The notes under the pieces are model-generated. The model was not told where the DNA came from. It ran no database searches and saw nothing but the letters and a program-made list of their open reading frames with translations. The translations under genes and the position numbers were made by a program. A stretch of 64,000 nt of DNA, from the NCBI RefSeq assembly GCF_023065955.2, contig NW_026622985.1, positions 5,106,001 through 5,170,000 of the forward strand, in the 5' to 3' direction. This stretch comes from Ursus arctos. Taxonomy: Eukaryota > Chordata > Mammalia > Carnivora > Ursidae. Of this stretch, positions 13,600-22,998 are shown in pieces. Position 1 is the first letter of the stretch; each line of letters opens with the position of its first letter.

Positions 13600-14480
13600 A
13601 GGGTTTCAGCTTCACCACATTTCATCAGCTTGCAATGACTTGTTCCTAGCTTAACATTTATAAAACAATAGCATTAGTGGGATTTTTATTTTAAATTGGT
13701 TTTTAAGTCTCATTAATATCACTCTTCTCATAGAGTGGTGTGGTTTAGCATGCGTTGAAGTAAAAGCAAGTACTTTGAAGCAAAAGTACATGTAGAATTT
13801 TGTTTAGCTGGGCTTTAAGCATGTCAAATGAAGATGAAGCATTACAAAAGTACCATTTTCGTTTCAGAATACGATTTTATATAGCACTATGCGTTTTTTT
13901 CTCTACCACATATTTTTTAACTATGTAAATTAAATGTATTTAAACCATCACGGTCCATGAAAGAGAAAACCACAACTTCAATAAAACGCATTCAATTACA
14001 GTTCAAGCAGCAGCAGTAGGAAAGGCAGCCTTTGCTCCTTTCGGCCCTTGTTAATTGGCCCACATGCACACACAACCGGCCCCTTTTGTCTGGCTTGTCA
14101 GAGGACATTAGCTGAGACTAATCTGGAAGCCGCTTCCTGGCTCCCAAAAGGACACAGCCACCAAGTAAGAAAGACTCATTTATCAGAACACAAACTTTGC
14201 TACGTAAGTGAGGATTGTGGAAAGCATATTTCATGCATCATTATCTGGGCCTGATTAGCAATGATGGAAATTGGTCTTCAATTTTAACAATCAGCGGAAA
14301 AGACCTTCAGCTTTCAGTGAAGATAGACAATTGCCCTCAACATGTCTCTGTTCTCTGTGCAACGAGAACAGAGACAAGAGCCCTTGCAAAGCTGTGTTGA
14401 AATTGTTTTGGCATCAGACGTCCTGTGGACGCTATTATCCCAGTGACGCAAATAAGGCGAGTTCCGGCTCCCCTCAGCAG
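13600..14480. other. Unique AT-rich block, candidate conserved non-coding element
   Basis: No repeat family or exon was recognised. The block is rich in TAAT/ATTA cores, for example near 'ttgttaattggccc' (14048) and 'cctgattagcaatgatgg' (14250). It has the texture of a constrained developmental enhancer. This is only an impression from composition; no alignment was possible. It includes a perfect 13-bp inverted repeat at 14343-14376. Confidence 0.25.
14343..14376. repeat. Perfect 13-bp inverted repeat with 8-nt loop
   Basis: The left arm TGTCTCTGTTCTC (14343-14355) is exactly complementary in reverse to GAGAACAGAGACA (14364-14376), with loop tgtgcaac. The arms contain TGTTCT and AGAACA, hexamers that resemble steroid-receptor half-sites in everted order. 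No function is shown. Confidence 0.8.
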
Positions 14481-14559
14481 ACGGGTTGACATCTTCCTAG
14501 ATGTCCAGGTGGCGGGGGCCACATTGTGCCTCTGGACACCAGACGTGCCCGGCTCTCCC

Positions 14560-14740
14560 CCTGGGGTTTGGAGCCCACATGACCTTGGGCGGATCCCTTA
14601 GTCTCTCAGCACCTGGTTTCCTATCTGTAAACAACGAGAATATTACCTGTCTTATAAATTGCTTGTAAAGTTCATAATAAGATAATTTGTGCAAAAGCCC
14701 TGCATCTGGGGCTTGGCACGTGCAGGCTGCACCTGGAAGA
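14560..14740 (-). mobile_element. MIR remnant, antisense
   Basis: The phrases 'tgaccttgggcggatccctta', 'ctcagcacctggtttcctatctgtaaa' and 'gcttggcacgtgca' match the antisense core and tail of the mammalian-wide MIR SINE. Confidence 0.75.
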
Positions 14741-14840
14741 GAGGGACAGTGGGCGGCCCTCCCTGAGAGGTACTTCATCCAGTCTTGGCCCGGGGGGGGG
14801 GGGCAGTTATCACTGTCCCTGCTATTGTAATTGTTGCTAC

Positions 14841-14885
14841 CACTCACACACGTGTGTGCATCCACACACACACACACACACATAC
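14841..14885. repeat. CA-rich microsatellite
   Basis: Interrupted cacaca/gtgtgtg is followed by a clean (CA)n run. A G run of about 13 bases lies 40 bp upstream, near 14791-14803. Confidence 0.9.
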
Positions 14886-15046
14886 AAACTGCGTCCCAGC
14901 AGCCCCAAGGGCAGCAGGACCCCATGGGTACAGAACTGCATGAACTTGGCTGTGCGTTGTGCCTTCCTCAGGTACTTCCAGAAAAGAGTAAAGAAATAAA
15001 GAATGAGAGAAATGAATGCCCTTCCTTTCTCTCTGTTCTTCCCTAG

Positions 15047-15141
15047 ACCTGAAGCTGCTATAACCCCCAGTGGCAATGAAGACCTGTTTTTCACCGGGCA
15101 GTTCCAGAAAACCCTTGAGGAACTGGATGAGGAGCTGGACG
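15047..15141 (+). CDS. COBL: COBL internal coding exon (acidic helix-like segment)
   Basis: A 95-nt exon runs between acceptor ttcttccctag and donor GACG|GTAAGC. Taking AG from the exon at 3412, it reads R-PEAAITPSGNEDLFFTGQF-QKTLEELDEELD and leaves one base (G) that completes Gly with the next exon. The stretch FxxTLEELDEELD is the acidic, heptad-like block that precedes the large exon in COBL. Both junction phases agree with the neighbours, which is strong support for the exon. No catalytic motif is expected. Confidence 0.93.
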
Positions 15142-16323
15142 GTAAGCGTGACCCTCCCTCCTGCCGCAGTATTACGCTGTGTGGCGGTCGACTCCGGGGG
15201 GGTTATTTTTTCTGGCCATGAGGGAAAGTTCGGTGGGAGGACCCCAGTTCCGTCTGAAGCAAGCCTGGGCATGAGGCGGGCAGGTGGGCACAGCTCTGGA
15301 GACTGCTTTCCATCGGGGCTGCCAACAGTGCTGTGGAGACGTCCGAAAGCTGCTCAGATGCTCTCGATGGCACGGATTTTGCGCATTAGGGATTCTACAC
15401 TCATTAAGAAAAAGTTCTCCAGTCCCCAGACGACCTTGGGAAACACCGGGTGACCGAGCGAACAGGTTCCCCGACCAAGACTTCCTCCCCGTGCTTGCTG
15501 ACGTTTGGCCTATCTCGAAGGGCAGTTCAGTGCAAGCTCCCTCAACCATGACCCCGTTTATGGAGGAGCACTTGAGCTTGTACAGATGTGTTTTGGGGAG
15601 AGGATACTAAGTGGCCAAAACAGGTGCAGATGATCTCAGTAGACAACCAGGGCATCTCTCAAACAAAGGCACGCAGTGGCAATAATCCAGACATTACATA
15701 TTGGCCATGCCTTCAAACACAAACCAGGAGGAAAGACTGCAGAGCTGATCCGTAGTCTACTTGCTTGTCGGCCTTCTATCCTCAGAAGATGTGCTGGACA
15801 CAGGCAAAAAAGCTAAATCGGTCGTCCTGTGTCCCTCTGGCTCTGACCACATAAGCCGTGGCTTCCCTTAGGGCTGATTCTGAGGGGCCCAGAATCAGGC
15901 ATCTGCTTCCTAAGAAATTAAGGCGTGAGCACATCACCCACGTGGTTTGTGGTGTTTCTGTCAGTTGAAGGTCAAAACCCAAAACTCATCTTCGCGGTCC
16001 GCGCTGAGACAGCGTTTCCAGGGGACTCAGATTTACAGACCTAGTTTGTAAACTGAGGATGTTGGCAAAACGTCGTACGTGAATGCCTTAGCTTGAGACA
16101 TCACGGCTGTGCAAACAGCTCCTCCGTCGAGCCATCGGAATTGAGATATGGGCCCCAGGCATATGGAGATGACAAACTGGATGGCACTTTAAAATGTATG
16201 TAAATAACCTACCCAAAAATAACCTCGGGAAAATCAAAGCCAGGGTGTGATTACACGCAGTAATTGGCTTGGGAATCATACCAGTGATGCCAATCTGCGT
16301 CTTGTGTTTGTCCTTCTCTGCAG
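15142..16323 (+). other. COBL: COBL intron (1.2 kb)
   Basis: The intron runs from donor GTAAGC to acceptor tccttctctgcag. I see no repeat or second gene inside. Confidence 0.85.
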
Positions 16324-18152
16324 GACTGGAAGAGAGCTCTGAGGCCAGCAGCAGCCTGCGGACCAGCTCCATGAACGGCGTGTCCCCTCACTGCCTGCCG
16401 GACACCGCCGGGCCCGAGTGCGATGCCGACACAATCCCGGTCACCTTCATTGGGGAGGTTTTAGATGACCCTGTGGATTCGGGGTTGTTTTTCAATAGGA
16501 ACAACAATGCTGGCTCTTTTGACCTGGGGGGCATGGCGGGCAAGGGAGTGCCCCCACCCCCTCATCAGGAGGAGCACAGCCAGCAGCACGGAAAGAGGGC
16601 AGACGTGGCCGGCTCGCCCGCTCCTCCCCACGACGTCGGGAAAGAAAGCAAACCCACCCCGTCCAACCCCTGTGAGGCTGTGAACCTGAGTAAGGTGGAG
16701 CCCAAGGTGACCGCCACTGCTGCGTTTCACACGCACACCCCGGAGGCAAAGCAGAGCAGCGAGGTGCCTGGCTCTGCTCTCGGTGGGAAGACGCAGGCCA
16801 GCAGGACGGCGAGTTCACAGCCAGTGAGCGACAAGGAAGACCAGGGTAAGAATAGCGGCTCAGCACCACCATCGTGGTATCAACGGGGCCAGAACCCAGG
16901 GGGAAGTTACGGACTTAAATACGGCCTCACGACGTACAAAATTGTCCCTCCGAAATCAGAGATGCGGTGTTACGACAGAGGCGTCTCGCTCTCCACAGGT
17001 GCCATTAAGATCGACGAGCTGGGGAATCTGGTGAGTCCCCACACGAGCGGGGGCAGGACCATAGCCCTGTCGCCGTCCACCCTCGACTTGGAAACCCAAC
17101 CCATTGGAAAAGTCAAAGAATTCTGGAGGTCCAACTCTCTAGAGAAACACTCTGGCCAGCCCACAGAGGGCTCCGCCAAGAGGACCCCCACTCCCGCCAT
17201 GCCAGCAAAGCCACAGCCTCAAGAAGGCAGACTCAGAGCAGAGCTCACTTTCCCAGACCCCAAAGTGATATCACCTGCACAGCAGTCTGCCCACCGAGAA
17301 GAGGGGAGACATTTGCAGGAGGACGGAAGCCGGCCACCTACGGCAGCCCCTTGTCCCATGAAAGTGCCAGCTGCGAACACCATAGAAGTCCCATTTCTCA
17401 AGCCTCAGAGAAGAACATCCAGTCAGTACGTGGCCTCTGCCATTGCCAAGCGGATAGGGCCCCAGAAAGCCCGCACCGACGTGGTGAGGCAGCATGGTCG
17501 TGCCGAGGAGCCCCGGGAAGGCAGAGCGCCAGAGCTGGCGGGACAACCTCCCGCTAGCAGAGATGGCACAGCCCGCAGCCCATACTCAGACGGGGAAGCC
17601 TTGGCGGTAGGAGCCCAGCCCAGAGCGCAGGTCAGCAGCCCTTCTGGAAATCTGTCTGCTCAGGACTGTCCTGCTGGCGTCCACAGAAGTCCCCATGTCC
17701 GGCCCGTCACAGCTTCCCAGAGGGATCACGTTTCTGTGACACTTAGAAGCCTCAGTGAAAAGCAAAGCATCAGTAACCCCAGGGCCAGCTCAGCCTCTGC
17801 CCCCAAATGCACGCTGGACAATACAAATCCCCCGCCTGCCCGCTCAGGAGATGATCAGACCCCTGGCAGGACCCTGGTGAATGGCTCCAGGTGGGTCCCC
17901 ATCCACACCGAGCCTCCTTACCCTCTGAGAGGGTCCGGCATGAATAAGCACGCTGGACGGGAGCCCCTAGAACGGGAGGAAAAGCCCAGTTTGTTGTGCG
18001 CAGATGGACCTGAGACCGAGGGTCTCAGCATCTTTGGGCCAAAGAAGAAATTCCGACCCGTGGTCCAGAGGCCTGCCCCGAAAGACACATCGCTGCACAG
18101 TGCTCTCATGGAAGCCATCCACTCAGCGGGAGGGAAGGACAAGCTTCGAAAG
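16324..18152 (+). CDS. COBL: COBL large coding exon ending in WH2 domain 1
   Basis: This 1,829-nt exon codes for about 610 residues, mostly disordered and rich in Pro, Ser, Gly and Lys. Early blocks include IPVTFIGEVLDDPVDSGLF and NRNNNAGSFD. A middle conserved block runs KYGLTTYKIVPPKSEMRCYD, then GVSLSTGAIKIDELGNLV, followed by SSQYVASAIAKRIG. The last ~22 residues (from about 18088) form WH2 module 1: an amphipathic SALMEAIHSAGGKDKL helix and an LRK motif that contacts the G-actin cleft. The exon opens after tctctgcag and closes at CGAAAG|GTGAAT in phase 0. The frame stays open for ten more codons into the intron (VNGQTLAFRA, stop 18183-18185), so unspliced transcripts would truncate the protein after one WH2. 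COBL nucleates unbranched actin filaments through three WH2 modules. Confidence 0.96.
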
Positions 18153-18440
18153 GTGAATGGCCAGACACTCGCCTTTAGGGCCTAGGCACACCTTCCACAC
18201 CTGTCAGCGCTTAGGGGCTCCCCATGCAGATCCTCAGTGGGCATTGGGCGGGGGCAAGTGGAATAATGAGCTGGATGCTCTGGTTTAATTTCTACCAGGA
18301 GTTTCGTCTCCCTGACTTACAGTATTTAGAACCACAAACGAGATTAAAAAAAAAAAAAAAAAACACCAAAAAAATCTAATGTCTTTGCGGCTGTGCCCAC
18401 TGCCTTTAAGCCCCTGGCTCTCCTGGGGAACAATATCGAC

Positions 18441-18446
18441 AATAAA
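18441..18446 (+). promoter_or_regulatory. COBL: Candidate intronic polyadenylation signal AATAAA
   Basis: A canonical AATAAA lies 256 bp past the read-through stop at 18185 and is followed within 40 bp by a G/T-rich stretch (tgtccacatctggg, gaggtgggtggat). It could end a transcript that retains the 5' part of this intron, giving a COBL form with a single WH2. There is no transcript evidence here. Confidence 0.35.
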
Positions 18447-18624
18447 GTGTCCACATCTGGGCCCACGGGAGCTGAGAGGTGGGTGGATCTTCCCTAACTG
18501 GTCCTCGAACGATGGAGTGAGTCAGTAAAGAGTCACGTCTGGCAGCTCATCCTGTCGTCGTTCAGGAACAATTGGGACAGTTCAGGACAGTCCCTCCCTG
18601 GCCAGGCTTTCAGCACCAACGCTC

Positions 18625-18745
18625 CACATTAGGAGCCATCTGCTCCATTTTACAGATGAGGAACTGAGGCAGTGCAGTCAGGAGAGCTGGCCCGAGGCCA
18701 CACGGCCAGCTCGAGGGGCTCAGGAATCCCATTCAGGTCTGCAAG
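18625..18745 (+). mobile_element. MIR remnant, sense
   Basis: The phrases 'ccattttacagatgaggaac', 'tgaggcagtgcag' and 'aggccacacggccagc' are the diagnostic MIR core. Confidence 0.85.
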
Positions 18746-19006
18746 ACTTAAAAGCACATACGGGCTGCGGAAAGCCAGCAGTCATACCAGGAGCCCTCAC
18801 TCACACCCTTTGCTTGTTAGATGCTCTAAGGCCAATATGCAGTCGTAACTCGCTACCGTTCCCTGGAAGAACCTTCTTCCCTGGAACACGGGGCTGTATA
18901 ACCCATCCTTGAGCCCTCACCTGATAGGTAGTGCTTCTCCTCTGGGGCTGTCCTACTTAGCATTTCTCCTTCCGGCTGACATGTGTCGACACTCTGAATG
19001 TTCTAG

Positions 19007-19126
19007 ATTGCAGAACACCCGTCCGAGGGAGGGCCCAGGAAGCCATGCTACACGGAGACAGCGGGCGAGCGCTCCGCCCTGCTGGCAGCCATCCGAGGGC
19101 ACAGCGGTGCCTGCAGCCTGCGGAAG
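19007..19126 (+). CDS. COBL: COBL exon carrying WH2 domain 2
   Basis: This 120-nt, 40-codon exon is in phase 0 at both ends (acceptor gttctag, donor CGGAAG|GTAAGA). It encodes [20 protein letters not shown], then WH2 module 2: [20 protein letters not shown]. The helix ALLAAI and the terminal LRK are the actin-contact elements. Its short distance from WH2-1, about 20 residues, agrees with the known COBL layout, in which modules 1 and 2 are close together and module 3 is separated by a long linker. Because it is a symmetric exon, skipping it would keep frame and remove one WH2. Confidence 0.95.
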
Positions 19127-19799
19127 GTAAGAGAAGGGCCTTCCGTGGGGGTAGGGCTTCGCACACCAGAACCCGCAGCACCCCACGCGGGTGCCCCAGA
19201 AGCCGGGGAGCCCTCCCGTGTCCTAAGAGTCTGTGAAGCCACCCTCTCAGTAGTTCCCCTGGACCACTGAGTCTGGCACAGAGAGGCAGCCCCTGCATGG
19301 GAGGGGCCAGGCACCCGGGAGGTGTTCGCCTCCCTTCCTACCTGCCCACCTGGTACGGAACATTTCCCGAGTTCTCAGGTACCCCGTTTGGCTGCAGGGC
19401 TGTCCCTCCTCAGGGGCAAAGTTGCTGGTCCTCTGGTGCTGACCAGGCACAGCCTCGGGAGCCCAGGTGGGCTTAAGCTTAGGGACAGGGTGGCGTCCTC
19501 CAACTTCCAGTCCCAGAATCCGAGGAACAGCGTGATGGGTGTTTTACTCCCCGACACCTTGTCAGAGTGGCGTGGGTGGCCTCGGGGTCTGTCCCCACTG
19601 GCCAAGGCAAGGCAGGAGGTCAGGGAGCTCTCAGGAAGGCACGGCTGCCCCCCGCACCCCACCATCAGTCGCCGGCTGGGGAACTCAGGCAGCAAGCTCG
19701 CATACCTCCCAGGCTTGCTGCAGGCTGCGTGAGGCTGTGGGCATGGGGCCCATCCAGAAGACCCTCTGGGACCTTGTCACTGAACCGTGTCATCTTCAG
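19127..19799 (+). other. COBL: COBL intron between WH2-2 and WH2-3 exons
   Basis: A 0.67-kb GC-rich intron. No repeat was recognised. It ends with a tcatcttcag acceptor. Confidence 0.85.
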
Positions 19800-20051
19800 G
19801 TGTCGTCCTTCGCCTCTGAGGAGCTGCGGACCTTCCGGGAAGCCGAGCAGTCCTCGGAACCACCAGGACTGCGTGACCTTGGCCTTCAGCCCCCGCCTGC
19901 CCTGCCGCCCCCGCCCCTGCCCCCTCCAGCCACCCAGGCTCCCTCCACATCCAGGACAGCGGCCAGGTCCAGCTCAGGCAACCCCGCCGAAGCCAGGCAG
20001 GCCCTGATGGACGCCATCCGCTCCGGCACGGGGGCTGCAAGATTGAGAAAG
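19800..20051 (+). CDS. COBL: COBL exon with proline-rich linker and WH2 domain 3
   Basis: This is an 84-codon, phase-0 exon. Residues 1-30 are acidic/helical ([16 protein letters not shown]). They are followed by a proline-rich run ([19 protein letters not shown], about residues 35-53). The exon ends with WH2 module 3: [19 protein letters not shown]. In cordon-bleu the long linker before WH2-3 is known to be needed to place a third actin, and polyproline could bind profilin or SH3 proteins; the latter is inference. The donor is AAG|GTGACA, with a second, stronger-looking GTGAGT six nucleotides downstream. Confidence 0.95.
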
Positions 20052-21454
20052 GTGACAGTGAGTGACCACGTGAGCGTTCCTGCGGGGCCAGGGGGAGGTC
20101 AGCAAGGAGCCCCACGGCAGTGAGACAGCAGCGGGGAGAGGTGGCTAACAACCCATGTCCCTTACCCCAGGGACCAGAGGAAGATGGCCCTCAACAGGTG
20201 GAGGGGTCGGCCCACAGACTAGCTCCTGGGGATGCAGGGGAGTCCACACCACACGTGTAACCCACACGCACTCTGTAGCCCAGCAGGCATCTGTGGGGTG
20301 TCCCGCAGTGAGCACATGTGGCCCTCGTGGCCCTCAGCATGGATTGAGGCACTCCCCATAATTGCTATGTTTCTTTTTTGGCTAGCATTATGTTTGAAAT
20401 GATTGAGCTTGCAGCCACTTGGGCAGGGCGCTCGCTTTCTGGTTGGCAGTTCCTACCCCATGTGGTCTTATGGTGGTCCGAATGTCTGTCACCCTGGTGT
20501 TCCCCAAAGCAGTGGGCTGCGTGCCCCCATGGTGGGGTTCCCAGACTCAAGGACTCTTGGGCCCAGGGGCTTCTGGGATCTGTTTCTCTGTCCATGGGCT
20601 GATTCTCTGTCCCTGCCCATTTCTGGTGGGTTTGGGGAGTTCTGCTCATGACAGGGAGGCAGGTGACAGGTATTTTCTCCTGAGAGACGATCTCCGGGTT
20701 CTCAGTTCCTGTTCTCACACGGACCTCAAGGGCTCAGTACTAAAGTGCACGTGGAAAGTGAATGAGGCTTAGAAAACCTGGCTGGCGTGGCCTTGGTCCC
20801 AGAGGACCAGACACAGACAGGGCTCAGAACACAGAGAGCGCTTGGGAGCAGTATCTGCTGCGGGGAGCAGGTGTCCTCGACACAGGGCAGAGCCCCTGGC
20901 ACCGCCAGGAAGGCTGATCGCTCTCCTGCAGTCCCCGCCCCAGGAGCCTGTGGCAGCAGAGGAGGGGAGAAGACCCCTCCCTGCAGGCAGCAAGCCCAGG
21001 GATGTTCTGTGGTGTCACCCAGTGCACACGTGGCCTGACCCCCGACCACCTGGCAGCTCCCCGAGGGGCCACTGTCCCTGCTCACAGACCACCCCCAGGG
21101 CTCACGCCTGTGTGACAGTGAGGCATTCCTGGCTGCGTGTGTGTGGCCCTCAGGAGGGACCCCAGATGTCAGCTGGCAGGCCTGATGGCCCAGCTGATCC
21201 AGTACCATTCTGAGGTTCTCAGAGTGAAATCCATCTGACATCTCTGTCCTGATTCAGATTTGGGGGCGGGGTGGGACATGAGCCGCAGAGCTGCAATTTT
21301 CGAGTGTTTGCCAAATGACTTCACATTCAGATCGGAGCTAATTAGCTGTGTCAGCTGCGCCCGTACTGTATTTCGGGTAATGCTGAACCACAGGCCGTAC
21401 CTGTTGCTTACATATGCCAGCTCATGGACTGATTTCTGGATCTTTCCAGAATAG

Positions 21455-21550
21455 CTGTTACCCTGTGCAAGGGTCCTGGGCCCAGAGAGGTAGAAAGCTT
21501 GCCGAGGTTGCACGGCTAGAAGGTGGGAGACCATAGCAAGTCTAACCCTC
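21455..21550 (+). mobile_element. MIR fragment, sense
   Basis: 'cccagagaggtagaaagcttgc', 'gaggttgcacggctagaagg' and 'tctaaccctcagtctcatacc' follow the 3' half of the MIR consensus. Confidence 0.65.
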
Positions 21551-22863
21551 AGTCTCATACCTTTCAGAAAGAAAGGAAAAAAAGCAAGTTTGAGAATTGT
21601 GTGAAGGAGCAGGAAGTTGTTCGTGCTGCGAGAAAGGAGGTGGGGAGAGATGCTGGGGACAGTGGGGAGGGGGTTCTGGGACCAGACGGGGCAGGCCAGC
21701 GTTGGGGTGGCGCAGCTGGGACCTTGTGCATCTGGACGGGAGCTCGGGAGCAGGGCTGCTGCAGGGGCGGTCCCGTGCCACCAGGTTCTAGCCTAGGCCG
21801 AGGCCAGGCTCTTCTCTCTCATGGTCTCTGCTTTCTTTCGGCTGCTTCAAGTGGCATCCAAAGGCCTTCGTGTTGATTGTTTCTTGGATGAGTAGAACTG
21901 CTGTGACGTGCCTTATCCATCCTGGGAAGGTCCATGCAGTGCGTGTTTATATGGCCCAGCGAGGTTTTGATGGCCTGTACAGTTTACAAGATGCCCTTGG
22001 GCAAAAGTGACCAGGAGGAGTGTGACACAGGGGATCATGTCCCTCTGCTCTCTGTGACCACTCTAGCCAACTGTGCTGCAGTGTGCATGGATGACCTCAG
22101 CGCTGAACGTGCAGGACTGGGTCACTGCTCCACCCCCTTGTGCTCTGCATCTCAGAATCACGTAAGACCCGCTGATGGAGGTGGGGCCTTGGAGGGCAGG
22201 CACTGGAAGGTCTGTGCCCACCTAAGTATTTTCCCCAAAGCCTGGTTAGTTGGCTCTTCTCTGCTCGGTGTGGACCATGAGGATCTCTGTGGGCTTTGCC
22301 ACAAATGTGCTCTGGGGTATATATTACGGCAGGTGAATCTTAAATCATTTGCTCTTTTCTTCTTCTTTTTCTTCTGCTTCCTTTTATCTTTTGGGCTGTT
22401 AGAGTCGTAGAACCTTGAGGAAAATGTGATAAATGCAGGATTCCGGGGTCCACATAGGGTGGGCCCAGCTCTCTGTGGGCACTCAGTGTATGCAGTTCTC
22501 CTTCACCAGCTCCTGGGTGTTCAGTGAGGGCTCCAGGTCGGGTGTGGCCAGGAGGACTTCATGGACCCGAGGGATGGTGCTGGCCCTCCCAGGACTGGCA
22601 TGAGGGGCCCCCATGCATCAGTCTACTGGCTCCCCTCCTCCAGTTGTCAGTCCAACCTCGTCCTCCTAACTGGGGTGCCCAGGCATTCTGGAAGGACTCG
22701 CAGGAAGGCAGGATGGTCAGGGCTAAAACTCCGAGGACGGACAATCGCTCGCCCCCCCAGCCTGTAACATACAAGGTTTGCATTGGCAGGGATGCTACTT
22801 ACAGTAAAAGACAAAAGGGTCGGTTTGACACATAAGGAATAATTATCTTAAAAATGACTGGCA

Positions 22864-22998
22864 CTGGCATGTGTACCTGGCTCAGTCAGTTAGGCATCTG
22901 ACTCTTGATCTCCACTCAGGTCTTGATCACAGGATTGTGAGTTCAAGCCCCATGTTGGTCTCCATGCTGGGCGTGGAGCCTTTTTAAAAAAAAAAAAT
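22864..22998 (+). mobile_element. Can-SINE fragment, sense
   Basis: The head 'tgtacctggctcagtcagtt', 'ttgatctccactcagg' and 'gatcacaggattgtgagttc' are present. The copy then ends early at 'gcgtggagcctttttaaaaa', so it lacks the CT-rich segment. Confidence 0.85.

Larger units (their letters stand above)
3413..15046 (+). other. COBL: COBL intron (11.6 kb)
   Basis: The intron lies between donor AG|GTGAGT at 3413 and acceptor ttcttccctag ending at 15046. It contains three Can-SINEs, an LTR-like repeat, a CATA microsatellite, a MIR and a CA repeat, listed separately. The parts at 5200-6130, 6870-10470, 10550-11190, 11410-12900 and 13120-14550 look single-copy, and I see no gene in them. Short open frames here lack splice context and protein-like composition. 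Confidence 0.8.
18153..19006 (+). other. COBL: COBL intron between WH2-1 and WH2-2 exons
   Basis: The intron runs from donor GTGAAT to acceptor gaatgttctag. It contains a poly-A run (18345-18363), an AATAAA (18441-18446) and a MIR fragment. An alternative acceptor (gattgcag, 8 nt downstream) would shift the frame and is disfavoured. Confidence 0.85.

Noticed and set aside
19007..19014. Alternative acceptor 'gattgcag' eight bases into the WH2-2 exon
   Set aside because: It would break the reading frame from the LRK at 18152, while the 19007 start keeps phase and the expected IAEH text.
19322..20007. Other-frame open reading stretches around exon 19800-20051
   Set aside because: They are shadows of the GC-rich COBL exon and intron, with no splice support.
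16324..20051. COBLL1 in place of COBL
   Set aside because: Three WH2 modules with the long proline-rich linker before the third are the COBL layout. COBLL1 has one WH2.
22039..22057. 'gtccctctgctctctgtga' as a possible COBL last exon (VPLL…stop)
   Set aside because: There is no AG acceptor or polypyrimidine tract before it. The sequence at 31828 has a good acceptor and the exact VPLLV stop.
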